Shown: positions 50,679 through 58,194 of the stretch, one piece after another
Numbering within the stretch: the first letter of the stretch is position 1
How the letters are laid out: every line of letters starts with the position of its first letter
Assembly: GCA_036401335.1 (NCBI GenBank)
Contig: DASWVC010000033.1
Span: forward strand, 1 to 64,000
Direction: 5' to 3'
Length of the DNA: 64,000 nucleotides
Origin: DASWVC01 sp036401335
GTDB taxonomy: Bacteria; Verrucomicrobiota; Verrucomicrobiia; Chthoniobacterales; JAFAMB01
The notes under the pieces: generated by a model
Seen by the model: only the letters and a program-made list of their open reading frames with translations
What the model was told of the DNA's origin: nothing
The model's database searches: none
Program-made: the position numbers and the translations under genes

Positions 50679-50774
50679 GCTTGGTTCCAGGCGGCGGCGA
50701 TCGACTGCGATGGTCTCTATGCCGAATACAGGATCGCACCGGTGGAAGCGGTGGCTGCAATTCCCAACGAGTTA
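50679..50774 (+). pseudogene. Alcohol dehydrogenase (MDR family) fragment, left of the IS
   Basis: The plus strand reads DGLYAEYRIAPVEAVAAIPN then EL up to the IS630 end, like the GGYAEY...P.DALA.IPDEL segment of zinc/NADPH medium-chain dehydrogenases. Just upstream in another frame is SPWEVGDRLVP (about 50657-50689), which resembles the preceding VGDRV motif. That suggests an internal deletion or frameshift. The reading continues at 51913-51950 beyond the insertion. Confidence 0.7.
50773..50774. other. Target-site duplication (TA), left copy
   Basis: IS630 elements duplicate a TA. The dinucleotide before the left IS end (GAGT-TA) is matched by TA at 51913-51914 on the right. Removing the element and one TA restores GAGTTACCGGCAG, which keeps the dehydrogenase frame. 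Confidence 0.75.
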
Positions 50775-51912
50775 TACCAGCTTGCAGGTTAAACTGGTAA
50801 AATCGGCGTGACCCTGGGCGATGGTTGGGTGAAGTTGGCGCCCATGGCACGGACGCGCCGCAAACTGGATGAACAAGGGGAAACGGAACTGCTCTTGGAG
50901 CGGCTGCGCCGCCAGCGGGCCGGCTGGCAACGCGAACGGCTTTTGGCCGTCAAATGGGGCTTGGAAGGCGAACTCACCCTTGAGCAGATCGCCGCGCAAC
51001 TGGGCCGAGCCCGTTCGAGCATCCAGCAGTGGTTTGATGCCTTTCGCTGCAGCGGGGTGGAGGGGCTGCTGTGCTTAAAGCGGGGCAAGGGGCCGCCCAG
51101 TCGCCTCACGCCGGCCATGGCGCGGGCCCTGAGCCGAAAGCTCCAAAGCGGTGAGTGCCGCCGGGCCGTCGACGCCCACCGTTGGCTGGTGAAGACCTAT
51201 GGGTTGGAAGTGCGCCTGGCGTCGGTTTACCACTATTTAAAAGGCTTAGGGGCGCGGTTGAAAGTGCCGCGCCCCTGCCACCGCCGCGGCGTTCAAAGTT
51301 ACGCTGGGTCAAAAGCTCGCCGCCTTAAACTGCCAGCCCGTCGCCCGGTGCGGCTCTGGGTGGCCGATGAAAGGCGCTACGGCTTGCAGCCCGTGACCCG
51401 GCGGGTCTGGGCTTTACGAGGCCAGCGGACCGTGGTTCCCGTCCAGCCGGGCTATGAAGGGGGCTACGTCTTTGGCGCCCTCCAAGTCGGGGGCGCGGGT
51501 GCGGCGGAGTTCTTTTACTGCCCCACGGCCAACCAGGAATCCAGCCGGCTCTTTTTGCACCAAGTGGCCACATGCGACCCCGAGGCGAACCACGTCGTGA
51601 TTTGGGACGGGGCGGGGTTCCACCCCGGCGACGGGGCACCGAAGCTGCCGCCTGGGGTACGCCTGCTGGCCTTCCCGCCGTACCGCCCGGAGTTGAACCC
51701 GGTCGAAAAGCTGTGGGACCAGCTTAAAGACCGCCTCTGCAACCGACCCTTCCACAGCCTGCGGGCGCTCGAAGCCGTGATGACGGACTTCCTGCGCGAG
51801 GTGTGGCAAGACGCCCGGCGGGTCGGGAATCTGATTGGCGACGGCTGGCTGCGGGCGCAAAGCAAACGCTTCCTTCGCCGGAATTTTGCCGGTATGACGG
51901 CCTAAATGGTAT
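50775..51912 (+). mobile_element. IS630-family insertion sequence, apparently intact
   Basis: About 1138 bases with one full transposase gene. The terminal 30 bases form imperfect inverted repeats with about 20 of 30 positions matching: left from 50774 ATACCAGCTTGCAGG..., right, read inward, ATACCATTTAGGCCG.... They share the outer ATACCA and the inner AAAAT. It is flanked by TA duplications, the hallmark of IS630/mariner targets, and interrupts an alcohol dehydrogenase fragment. The boundary could shift by one base. Confidence 0.85.
50808..51905 (+). CDS. IS630-family transposase
   Basis: A 365-residue DDE transposase, full length in one frame. The N-terminal helix-turn-helix region is LTLEQIAAQLGRARSSIQQWFDAFRCSGVEGL, followed by a winged-helix segment (AVDAHRWLVKTYGLEVRLASVYHYLKGLG). 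Catalytic residues are the first Asp in LWVADERRYGL, the second in HVVIWDGAGFH and the Glu in FPPYRPELNPVEKLWDQLK, the classic IS630 ending. The GTG at 50808 is the longest start. ATG 50844 (MARTRRKLDEQ) is a good alternative. There is no programmed frameshift. Confidence 0.92.
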   Translation: MTLGDGWVKLAPMARTRRKLDEQGETELLLERLRRQRAGWQRERLLAVKWGLEGELTLEQIAAQLGRARSSIQQWFDAFRCSGVEGLLCLKRGKGPPSRLTPAMARALSRKLQSGECRRAVDAHRWLVKTYGLEVRLASVYHYLKGLGARLKVPRPCHRRGVQSYAGSKARRLKLPARRPVRLWVADERRYGLQPVTRRVWALRGQRTVVPVQPGYEGGYVFGALQVGGAGAAEFFYCPTANQESSRLFLHQVATCDPEANHVVIWDGAGFHPGDGAPKLPPGVRLLAFPPYRPELNPVEKLWDQLKDRLCNRPFHSLRALEAVMTDFLREVWQDARRVGNLIGDGWLRAQSKRFLRRNFAGMTA

Positions 51913-51950
51913 TACCGGCAGAAAAAGCCGGACTGTTCATGTGCGCAGGC
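51913..51950 (+). pseudogene. Alcohol dehydrogenase fragment, right of the IS
   Basis: Directly after the IS the frame reads LPAEKAGLFMCAG, which continues the IPNEL of the left fragment into the conserved MCAG turn before the Rossmann fold of medium-chain dehydrogenases. Similarity ends after about 12 residues, so the gene was already, or has since been, deleted here. The remaining bases to 52143 show nothing recognisable. Confidence 0.65.
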
Positions 51951-52143
51951 GCCCGAAAGAGGCCGGCTTACGAATGGCCGGCGCACCGGAAGCCGTGCCC
52001 GCGGTTTGCCCCGATGGCGTCGAAGCCAACAATTTCTGCCTCGGTTCGACCCTCCCGTCCGCTCTGTGCTTACCCTTTTTGCTTCCCCATCTACCCGCGG
52101 CCGGGCCGCTCACTGGCATGGGATAGACAGGGTTCGTTTCTTC

Positions 52144-52887
52144 TCAACTTTGAAGAATTTGCCGGAGGTTTTCGGGGGACGTCTGGCTCGCCCAAAGCAT
52201 CACCATGCCGTTCATCTCCTGGCAGATCATCTCCCAAGGGCCCTCGCTGCCAGGTTGCGGCGGCAGTTCGGTGCCCAAGGCACTCTTAGGAATGACAAGC
52301 AAGTGAACCAACCGGCCGTCCGGCAACCGAAAGCAGGTAAGGGACATGCGGTGGCCGCGCCACTCCATCACGCGGCACCCGGCCGTGTGCATCCGTTGCA
52401 GACTCGCCGGGATGGCCGGCGCGCTCGGGCCTTGCTGCTGCGCAATGTAAGCTTGGGTTTCGGCGAAGCTCGACGTGATCAGATCGAGCTTGGGACCGGC
52501 CGGCAACGAGACCATGGCCAAAGCATCCCGCTGAAACGCCGCGGCGAGGCCGGAGGAACGGGAAGACGGACGCAAGGGACCGATCAAGACAACCGCGCTC
52601 ACCGTCAAGACAGCCGCCATGGCCGAAAGTGGGCCAAACCAGCGGTCGCGTCGAAGCGGCACCGTTTTCAAACCAGCCATGACAAGGTTGGGCAGGTCCG
52701 CGGGCGGCTCAATCGTGCGAAGCCGCTCGATCAGGGCAGCGTCCACGCTGCGTTGCCCGTCCAGCCATTCGCCCAGTGCAGGGTCCATCTTTGCTTGCGC
52801 GAGGGCCTTTGCAAACGTTGGGTCTTGCGCATCCGCACCGTTCGGCCGGTAGGCGCTAAGGATGACTCTCGCCTCGTTGTTATCCAC
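52144..52887 (-). CDS. Putative anti-sigma factor (membrane-anchored)
   Basis: A 247-residue protein with an N-terminal soluble part (about 1-80, rich in charged helices, ending ERLRTIEPPADLPNLVMAGLKTVP). One transmembrane helix follows (WFGPLSAMAAVLTVSAVVLIG, about 83-103), then an outer domain with CRVMEWRGHRMSLTCFRLPDGRLVHLLVIP. No zinc HxxxCxxC is visible in the N-terminal part. The function is inferred from position: its start overlaps the stop of an ECF sigma gene by 8 bases, the usual arrangement for a cognate anti-sigma factor. Sequence identity to a named family was not recognised. Confidence 0.7.
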   Translation of the reverse strand: MDNNEARVILSAYRPNGADAQDPTFAKALAQAKMDPALGEWLDGQRSVDAALIERLRTIEPPADLPNLVMAGLKTVPLRRDRWFGPLSAMAAVLTVSAVVLIGPLRPSSRSSGLAAAFQRDALAMVSLPAGPKLDLITSSFAETQAYIAQQQGPSAPAIPASLQRMHTAGCRVMEWRGHRMSLTCFRLPDGRLVHLLVIPKSALGTELPPQPGSEGPWEMICQEMNGMVMLWASQTSPENLRQILQS

Positions 52888-53434
52888 GGCCGAGCCTTTC
52901 TTCCGGTGGCAGGGGGATTATTTTAGAGTCCCGCAGCCCTTGCAAACTCGAAAGCCGCGCCCGGAGCTGTTCCTTGCCACGCGACAGGCGGGACATCACC
53001 GTGCCGATCGGGATTTCCAGCGCGTCGGCAATCTCGCGGTAGGAAAGTTCGCCCAGGTAGTACATCTTGAGCGCCACTTGGTAGGTGTCGTCCAGAGCGT
53101 CCAACGCGTCCAGGATCAGGTGTGCATCAGCGCTGCGTGCAGCGGTTACGTCCAACGTCGCGGCCTCGTGTTCGCCGCTCTCAAAAGAAACTTCGGGGTG
53201 CGCGTTTTGCCGCCGGGCCAGCCGGAGGAATTCGCGTCGCAACGTCGTGAAAAGCCATCCCTTCAGTTTCTCCAACTCTCGCAACTGATGGCCGTGCTGG
53301 GCGAGAAGCAGAAAGGTCTGCTGCGTTAAATCAGCCGCGGAGGCTTCCTGGCGGGTAAGGGACAAGGCAAAACGGTAGAGCGACTGGTAATAAGCCGCCA
53401 CCGCACCTTCGAGGTCGATCGATTTGCCTGTCAT
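52880..53434 (-). CDS. ECF-type RNA polymerase sigma factor
   Basis: A 184-residue sigma-70 family factor with only regions 2 and 4. Region 2: LYRFALSLTRQEASAADLTQQTFLLLAQ...LKGWLFTTLRREFLRLARR. Region 4: ALDDTYQVALKMYYLGELSYREIADALEIPIGTVMSRLSRGKEQLRARL, with the helix-turn-helix in IADALEIPIGTVMSRLSRG. It lies 79 bases after a lycopene cyclase gene and is coupled to the putative anti-sigma gene. Light or oxidative control of carotenoids, as with CarQ of Myxococcus, is a possible role by analogy. Confidence 0.92.
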   Translation of the reverse strand: MTGKSIDLEGAVAAYYQSLYRFALSLTRQEASAADLTQQTFLLLAQHGHQLRELEKLKGWLFTTLRREFLRLARRQNAHPEVSFESGEHEAATLDVTAARSADAHLILDALDALDDTYQVALKMYYLGELSYREIADALEIPIGTVMSRLSRGKEQLRARLSSLQGLRDSKIIPLPPEERLGRG

Positions 53435-53513
53435 GGTGAACTGCTGGGCACCGCAGAGATTTCCGCATCCCGGGGTGAGAGGGAAGTGGCGACGAATTAT
53501 TCCCCTTTCCCTT

Positions 53514-54251
53514 TCAAAGCGACTTCAGCCATTTGGAAGCCACCGGCCCCAGCATGAAGTAGCTTTGCGCCACCAACAAGCTGGTAACGTAAAAAAACAT
53601 GATTTCTTCCACCGGCAGGCTTTGGCGCCACCTGAGGCCGAGAATCTGCCGGTCGTCAAAAATCCAGAGGCCGCGCCGAACAGCCGCCAAGTCGGCCAAG
53701 GTGAGCCACGTGCCGACCAAAACCGTCGCGATCGTCACGGCGAACCCGTTGGCGACGAGCAGCGGGCCGGCCAGCAGCCATTGCAGCACCAGGACGGGTC
53801 CGAACCAGTAGACGAGGTGAAAAAGGTAATGCCCCCGCCGGGGCAGGCGGCGGGTGGCCCAAAACCCCACCAACGCCCAGAGCAGAAGGAGGGTACCCAG
53901 GCCAAGGCGGACCGGCAAAGACCCAAAGCCGGGAATCCCGGGTTTCCAGAACCCGAACAGCCCGCTCAGGCCGTGGCAAACCAGCATCACTTCCAAGCCT
54001 TGGAGCACGAAAAAACAGTACTCCTCGACGGGTAAGTGCCAGATCCGAAAGGCGTACCTGGAATCCGGGAAATCCCACATCCCGTGGGCAACCGCATAAT
54101 TGTCCCAGGGAGTGGTGAACGCGACCACGATCAGCAGGACGAGCCCAAAGGTCAGCAGCACCCACGGCCGCCACGCCCCGAATAGGGAGATGCAACCAGC
54201 CAGGGCCAGTAAAGGAAGGTTAAAACGCAGGTGAAAGCTTCCGTAGGTCAC
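53514..54251 (-). CDS. Lycopene cyclase domain protein (CrtYcd/CarR-type heterodimer fusion)
   Basis: A 245-residue membrane protein with about seven helices. It carries two halves, each with the P-x-E-E-x-x-F-F catalytic-type motif: LPVEEYCFF (about residue 70) and LPVEEIMFF (about 218). This is the fused c/d lycopene cyclase domain layout, which cyclises the ends of lycopene. The open frame runs up to 54437, but GTG 54251 gives VTYGSFHLRFNLPLLAL, matching the family's M-x-Y-x-x-F-H start. No phytoene synthase or desaturase lies in the window. Confidence 0.9.
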   Translation of the reverse strand: MTYGSFHLRFNLPLLALAGCISLFGAWRPWVLLTFGLVLLIVVAFTTPWDNYAVAHGMWDFPDSRYAFRIWHLPVEEYCFFVLQGLEVMLVCHGLSGLFGFWKPGIPGFGSLPVRLGLGTLLLLWALVGFWATRRLPRRGHYLFHLVYWFGPVLVLQWLLAGPLLVANGFAVTIATVLVGTWLTLADLAAVRRGLWIFDDRQILGLRWRQSLPVEEIMFFYVTSLLVAQSYFMLGPVASKWLKSL

Positions 54252-54435
54252 AGCTGGGGGTGCGGCAAACGCCGGATACAGGGTGAAGGCAGAACGGCCA
54301 TGGGCAAATTCCGGTACGAGTGAAACGGCATTGTGGCTAACGGTACGCTTCCGGAGGCGTTCGCGGCGGCAAGGCCCGCCGCGGGAAGAAAAAACTTGGT
54401 TGCGCCGCGTCCCGGGCGGGCTAAGTCCAACGATC

Positions 54436-56163
54436 ATGAATCCGAAGGACGGCTACGATCCACGCCAGCACTCCGCTCCCATCGTCGACGGCCCCGAGCG
54501 GGCTTTCAGCCGCGGAATGTTGTACGCCGTAGGTTTCAAGAAAGAAGACTTTAAGAAATCGATCGTCGGGGTTGCGTCCACCTGGAGCATGGTGACGCCG
54601 TGCAACATGCACATCGACGGCCTGGCGAGGGCGGCTGCCCGAGGGGTGGATGCGGCGGGAGGTAAATCGATCATCTTCAACACCATCACCATCTCGGACG
54701 GCATCTCGATGGGCACCGAAGGAATGAAGTACTCGTTGGTGTCGCGCGAGATCATCGCGGATTCCATTGAAGCCGTGACCGGCTGTGAAGGATTTGACGG
54801 GGTGGTCGCGATCGGTGGTTGCGATAAGAACATGCCGGGTTGCCTGATGGCCCTGGCGCGGCTCAACCGCCCGTCGGTGTTTGTTTACGGCGGCACGATC
54901 CTGCCCGGGTGCATCAACAACAAATACGTGGATTTGGTGTCCATCTTTGAAGCGATCGGGGCGCATTCAAACGGTAAAATCTCCGATGCGGAGCTTGACG
55001 AGGTGGAAACGGTGGCCATCCCGGGCGCCGGTTCTTGCGGTGGCATGTACACCGCGAACACGATGGCCTCGGCCATCGAGGCCATGGGCATGAGCCTGCC
55101 GAACAGTTCGGCGCAGGCGGCCGTGTCGCGTGAGAAGTTGGCGGACTGCGAGGCGGCAGGTGAGGCGGTCCTTAATCTGATAAAGCTGGGAATCCGGCCC
55201 TCCGACATCCTTACGAAAGAAGCGTTTGAAAACGCCATGACGGTGGTGATTGCGCTGGGCGGTTCGACCAACGCGGTGCTGCACCTCCTGGCCATCGCCC
55301 ATGCGGCCGATGTTGAGCTTAAGCTGAACGATTGGACCCGGGTTGGCCAACGGGTGCCGGTGCTGGCTGACCTGAAGCCAAGCGGGAAACACGTGATGTG
55401 GGAGCTGGTGGAGATCGGCGGGATCATGCCCCTCATGAAAACCTTGCTGGACGAAGGATTGTTGCACGGGGATTGCCTTACCGTGACCGGCCGGAGCCTG
55501 AAGGAGAACCTTGCCGGCGTGAAGGCTTACGCGGAAGGCCAGTCGATCGTGCGTCCGCTCACCGATCCCATCAAGCCGGACAGCCACTTGGTCGTCCTCT
55601 ACGGCAACCTGGCCCCGGACGGCGCAGTGGCCAAGATTTCCGGGAAAGAGGGGCTGCGTTTTGAAGGCCGGGCCCGGGTGTTTGAATCGGAAGAGCGCGC
55701 GTTGCGGGCCATTCTTGACGACCAGATCAAGCCCGGAGACGTCATCGTGATCCGTTACGAAGGCCCGCAGGGCGGCCCCGGGATGCGCGAGATGCTTGCA
55801 CCCACGTCGGCCATCATGGGGAAAGGGTTGGGCAAAGAAGTTGCCTTGATCACTGATGGCCGGTTCTCGGGTGGCAGCCACGGGTTTGTCATCGGCCACA
55901 TCACGCCGGAGGCGTACGCCGGAGGTCCCATCGCAGTCGTCAGAGATGGCGACCCGATCCTGATTGATGGTGAGAAGCACCGCATCGATCTGGGATTGCC
56001 GGACCAAGAGATCGCGGAGCGGTTAGCCGCATGGGAAAAGCCAAGTCCCCGTTACGTGCGGGGAGCGCTAGCCAAGTACGCGCGGCAGGTGAGTTCCGCG
56101 TCGCTGGGGGCCGTGACAGACCTGGATGGCTCACCTCCCGAGACGGAAAAGCGCAAAAGTTGA
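54436..56163 (+). CDS. ilvD: Dihydroxy-acid dehydratase
   Basis: Iron-sulfur enzyme of branched-chain amino acid synthesis. The 575 residues include VASTWSMVTPCNMHI (first cluster Cys), TITISDGISMGTEGMKYSLVSREIIADSIEAV, and VAIGGCDKNMPGCLMALARLNRPS (second Cys). GAGSCGGMYTANTMASAIEAMGMSLP (third Cys), YEGPQGGPGMREMLAPTSAIMG, and LITDGRFSGGSHGFVIGHITPEA complete the family set. ATG 54436 (MNPKDGYDPRQHS) is preferred to the longer frame from 54283. It is divergent from the lycopene cyclase gene. Confidence 0.96.
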   Translation: MNPKDGYDPRQHSAPIVDGPERAFSRGMLYAVGFKKEDFKKSIVGVASTWSMVTPCNMHIDGLARAAARGVDAAGGKSIIFNTITISDGISMGTEGMKYSLVSREIIADSIEAVTGCEGFDGVVAIGGCDKNMPGCLMALARLNRPSVFVYGGTILPGCINNKYVDLVSIFEAIGAHSNGKISDAELDEVETVAIPGAGSCGGMYTANTMASAIEAMGMSLPNSSAQAAVSREKLADCEAAGEAVLNLIKLGIRPSDILTKEAFENAMTVVIALGGSTNAVLHLLAIAHAADVELKLNDWTRVGQRVPVLADLKPSGKHVMWELVEIGGIMPLMKTLLDEGLLHGDCLTVTGRSLKENLAGVKAYAEGQSIVRPLTDPIKPDSHLVVLYGNLAPDGAVAKISGKEGLRFEGRARVFESEERALRAILDDQIKPGDVIVIRYEGPQGGPGMREMLAPTSAIMGKGLGKEVALITDGRFSGGSHGFVIGHITPEAYAGGPIAVVRDGDPILIDGEKHRIDLGLPDQEIAERLAAWEKPSPRYVRGALAKYARQVSSASLGAVTDLDGSPPETEKRKS

Positions 56164-56170
56164 CCGCACT

Positions 56171-56188
56171 CGCGACCGGGTGGTCGCG
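56171..56188 (+). terminator. Hairpin just after ilvD
   Basis: A perfect 7-bp stem (CGCGACC/GGTCGCG) with loop GGGT begins 8 bases after the ilvD stop. No T-run follows, so intrinsic termination is doubtful. It may protect the mRNA end. Confidence 0.35.
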
Positions 56189-56375
56189 CACTGCGATTGG
56201 TACCTACGACGATGCCTTCATAACCAGCGGCGTCCTCTGGCTGCTCGAAAACGCGTTGGTGCTCTCGATCGCGCGCCGGCCGCGGCTCAAGGCGGCCTTT
56301 GCCGCTTTGGCAACCTTAGGCAGTTCCGAACCCCCGGGCACCCTGCCACGGCGCTGCCCTGACGTCGGGTAATTT

Positions 56376-56596
56376 CATCCCATGAGTTCCCCGAAAACTT
56401 TTTCATCGGCGTTGACGTGGGCACCGGCAGCGCATGCGCCCGGGTGTTTGATGCGACCGGCCGCCTGCACGGCTCGGCTGGAAGTCCGACTCGGCGGCGA
56501 CGTTCGCGCCTACCACGACCGCAAGTCCCGTTTGTACCACCGGATGTACGACCGACTGCGCTACGGTCAGCTCACATGCGCGGGTAGCGCAAACCC
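56376..56596 (+). pseudogene. FGGY-family carbohydrate kinase, gutted remnant
   Basis: From about 56390 the plus strand reads ENFFIGVDVGTGSACARVFDATGRLHGS, the ATP-binding start of FGGY sugar kinases. After about 25 residues the likeness stops. In a different frame, AYHDRKSRLYHRMYDRLR (about 56506-56560) resembles the C-terminal helix of the same family (HDRKYxVFxRMYEDQ). About 450 residues between are missing. The rest of this 433-base gap (56164-56375) shows only the hairpin and no gene. Confidence 0.65.
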
Positions 56597-57964
56597 TCAA
56601 CCACCCTTGGCCAGGTCAACGGCGGCCGTCGCCGAAGGTCCAAGGTTGTAACCTGGACCCGGCTCCAGGATTATAAGGGCGGATTGGGTCACACCGTCCT
56701 CCGCCAGCTCACTGACCGAAGTAATGGGGACATTGAAGGCTTGGCCCGATTGGCCCGCGGGGATTTCGATGGTTCCCGTAAAGCTCTGGTCGTCGTTGGT
56801 TTCCGAAGCGATTGCGTGGACCGAATACCTGATTCCGAGAGCCTGAGATACGTCTCCGAGACGGGTGACCAGAAATGCCGCCGTTAAGGTCGAGCCCTGA
56901 AACGACAGGCCAGCCCCGCGTTGGATGGATACCTCGGGATAGTCCGGGATAAACAGCGCGCCGTGCGGGCTCCGCATCCCGGTCACGATGGGATTCACGA
57001 AACCGGTGCTCAGATCCACCTTGCCCAGGATGCCGTCGCTATCACTCGCCGAGTAGGCGCCGCCCGGCTGAAAGGCGTTGCTATGAACGGCGTAAACGGT
57101 GTCTGCTTTGGTGTCCACAACCAGGACGGTCCCGCTCGGAGCGGTTGGGAACACCGTGTCATCCACGGTGATCTGTTTGGCGGTTCCGTTGGTCAAATGG
57201 AGCAGAAGGCTTGCTTGCTGGGGCGAACCGGGGGCATTGATGAAGATGAGGTCCCCATCGGCCTGACTGTCGAGCACGAGGTCCCCGGCAGCGTCGACTT
57301 TCAACGAATCCGGGTCTGATTGTTGCGAGCGGTCGGTTTTGCCCGTTACCACGTTGCTGAGCGGATCGTTGCCTTTAAGCACGGGGCTCACGGTGATCTG
57401 GTGCCCGGATAGACGCGCTTCGACCACCGAAGGGTGCACGTTCTGGCCATTCGGCGTCGTGGGGGTAGACGGCAGGACGGTCGGATTGGAGGCGCTGATA
57501 AAGGTGTGGCCTTGCAGAAAGACGACGTCGTCGTATCCACCGCCGTGGGAAGGCGGTTGCGCGTACGTGTAGTGCTCCCGGGCGCCGGTCTGAGGATCGA
57601 TGATGGTCAGGGCAGGATTGGCATCCTCGTTCCGCAAGGCCCAGAGTCGACGGGTAAAGGGGTTGTATTTAAGGCCATCGTTCTTGCCGGACACGACAAA
57701 AGTTCGAACGATCCGACCGGTCGGATCGTACTGGACGATGGTGCTGGGGCCACCTGAGCCATCCGGTTGCGAAGTGTTCGCGTACGTAACGAAGATGCTC
57801 CCGCCCCCTTCGGTGATGGAGTCGGGGTTGGTGAGTCCGGCGGGAGCCGCGGCGAACACCGTTACCGTGTAGGGTGCCTTGGCGGTTGGCTGAGCGCCGG
57901 CGGTTAGGGCCGTCACGGGCGCCAACAGGGCTGCAGCCAGCCGGAGGATCGAATGGGTGGGCAT
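56597..57964 (-). CDS. Secreted propeller-like protein with C-terminal Calx-beta-like domain
   Basis: Exported protein of 455 residues from ATG 57964 (MPTHSILRLAAALLAPVTALTAGAQ signal peptide). An in-frame ATG at 57991 would add 9. Residues about 40-340 show repeated short blade-like patterns (GLTNPDSITEGGGSIFVTYAN, LKVDAAGDLVLDSQADGDLIFI, PSGTVLVVDTKADTVYAVHS), suggesting an NHL/SMP-30-type beta-propeller. The C-terminal about 110 residues (VSIQRGAGLSFQG...FTGTIEIPAGQSGQAFNVPI...) look like a Calx-beta fold. No catalytic motif is recognised. Function unknown. Confidence 0.75.
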   Translation of the reverse strand: MPTHSILRLAAALLAPVTALTAGAQPTAKAPYTVTVFAAAPAGLTNPDSITEGGGSIFVTYANTSQPDGSGGPSTIVQYDPTGRIVRTFVVSGKNDGLKYNPFTRRLWALRNEDANPALTIIDPQTGAREHYTYAQPPSHGGGYDDVVFLQGHTFISASNPTVLPSTPTTPNGQNVHPSVVEARLSGHQITVSPVLKGNDPLSNVVTGKTDRSQQSDPDSLKVDAAGDLVLDSQADGDLIFINAPGSPQQASLLLHLTNGTAKQITVDDTVFPTAPSGTVLVVDTKADTVYAVHSNAFQPGGAYSASDSDGILGKVDLSTGFVNPIVTGMRSPHGALFIPDYPEVSIQRGAGLSFQGSTLTAAFLVTRLGDVSQALGIRYSVHAIASETNDDQSFTGTIEIPAGQSGQAFNVPITSVSELAEDGVTQSALIILEPGPGYNLGPSATAAVDLAKGG

Positions 57965-58194
57965 CAAAAAACGGCTCTCTCGAGTTTTCATAAGGGCAAT
58001 TTGCGCGGTCCCTGCGGTGGTAGAAATCCGGTCGGCAAGGCGCCGTGTTTGTCCGTTGTGAGAACAAAGGTCCTCGGCACTGCGCGTCCTGGCGACTGGA
58101 GGGTACGGCGGGGACCCTAAATCGCCGTGAGCATTCTAGACAGCTCGAACCGGTAACGTTTTTGTAACCTCATGGTGCCGCCTTGCCCGGGAAC

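Noticed and set aside
50353..50850. 165-codon minus-strand frame
   Set aside because: It crosses the IS boundary and contradicts the frame of the hydrolase fragment, with no domain visible.
52006..52926. 306-codon plus-strand frame
   Set aside because: Antisense to the anti-sigma gene, whose coupling to the sigma gene favours the minus strand.
56031..56372. 113-codon plus-strand frame beginning inside ilvD
   Set aside because: The first part overlaps ilvD in another frame. The later part (a short hydrophobic stretch) matches nothing I recognise.
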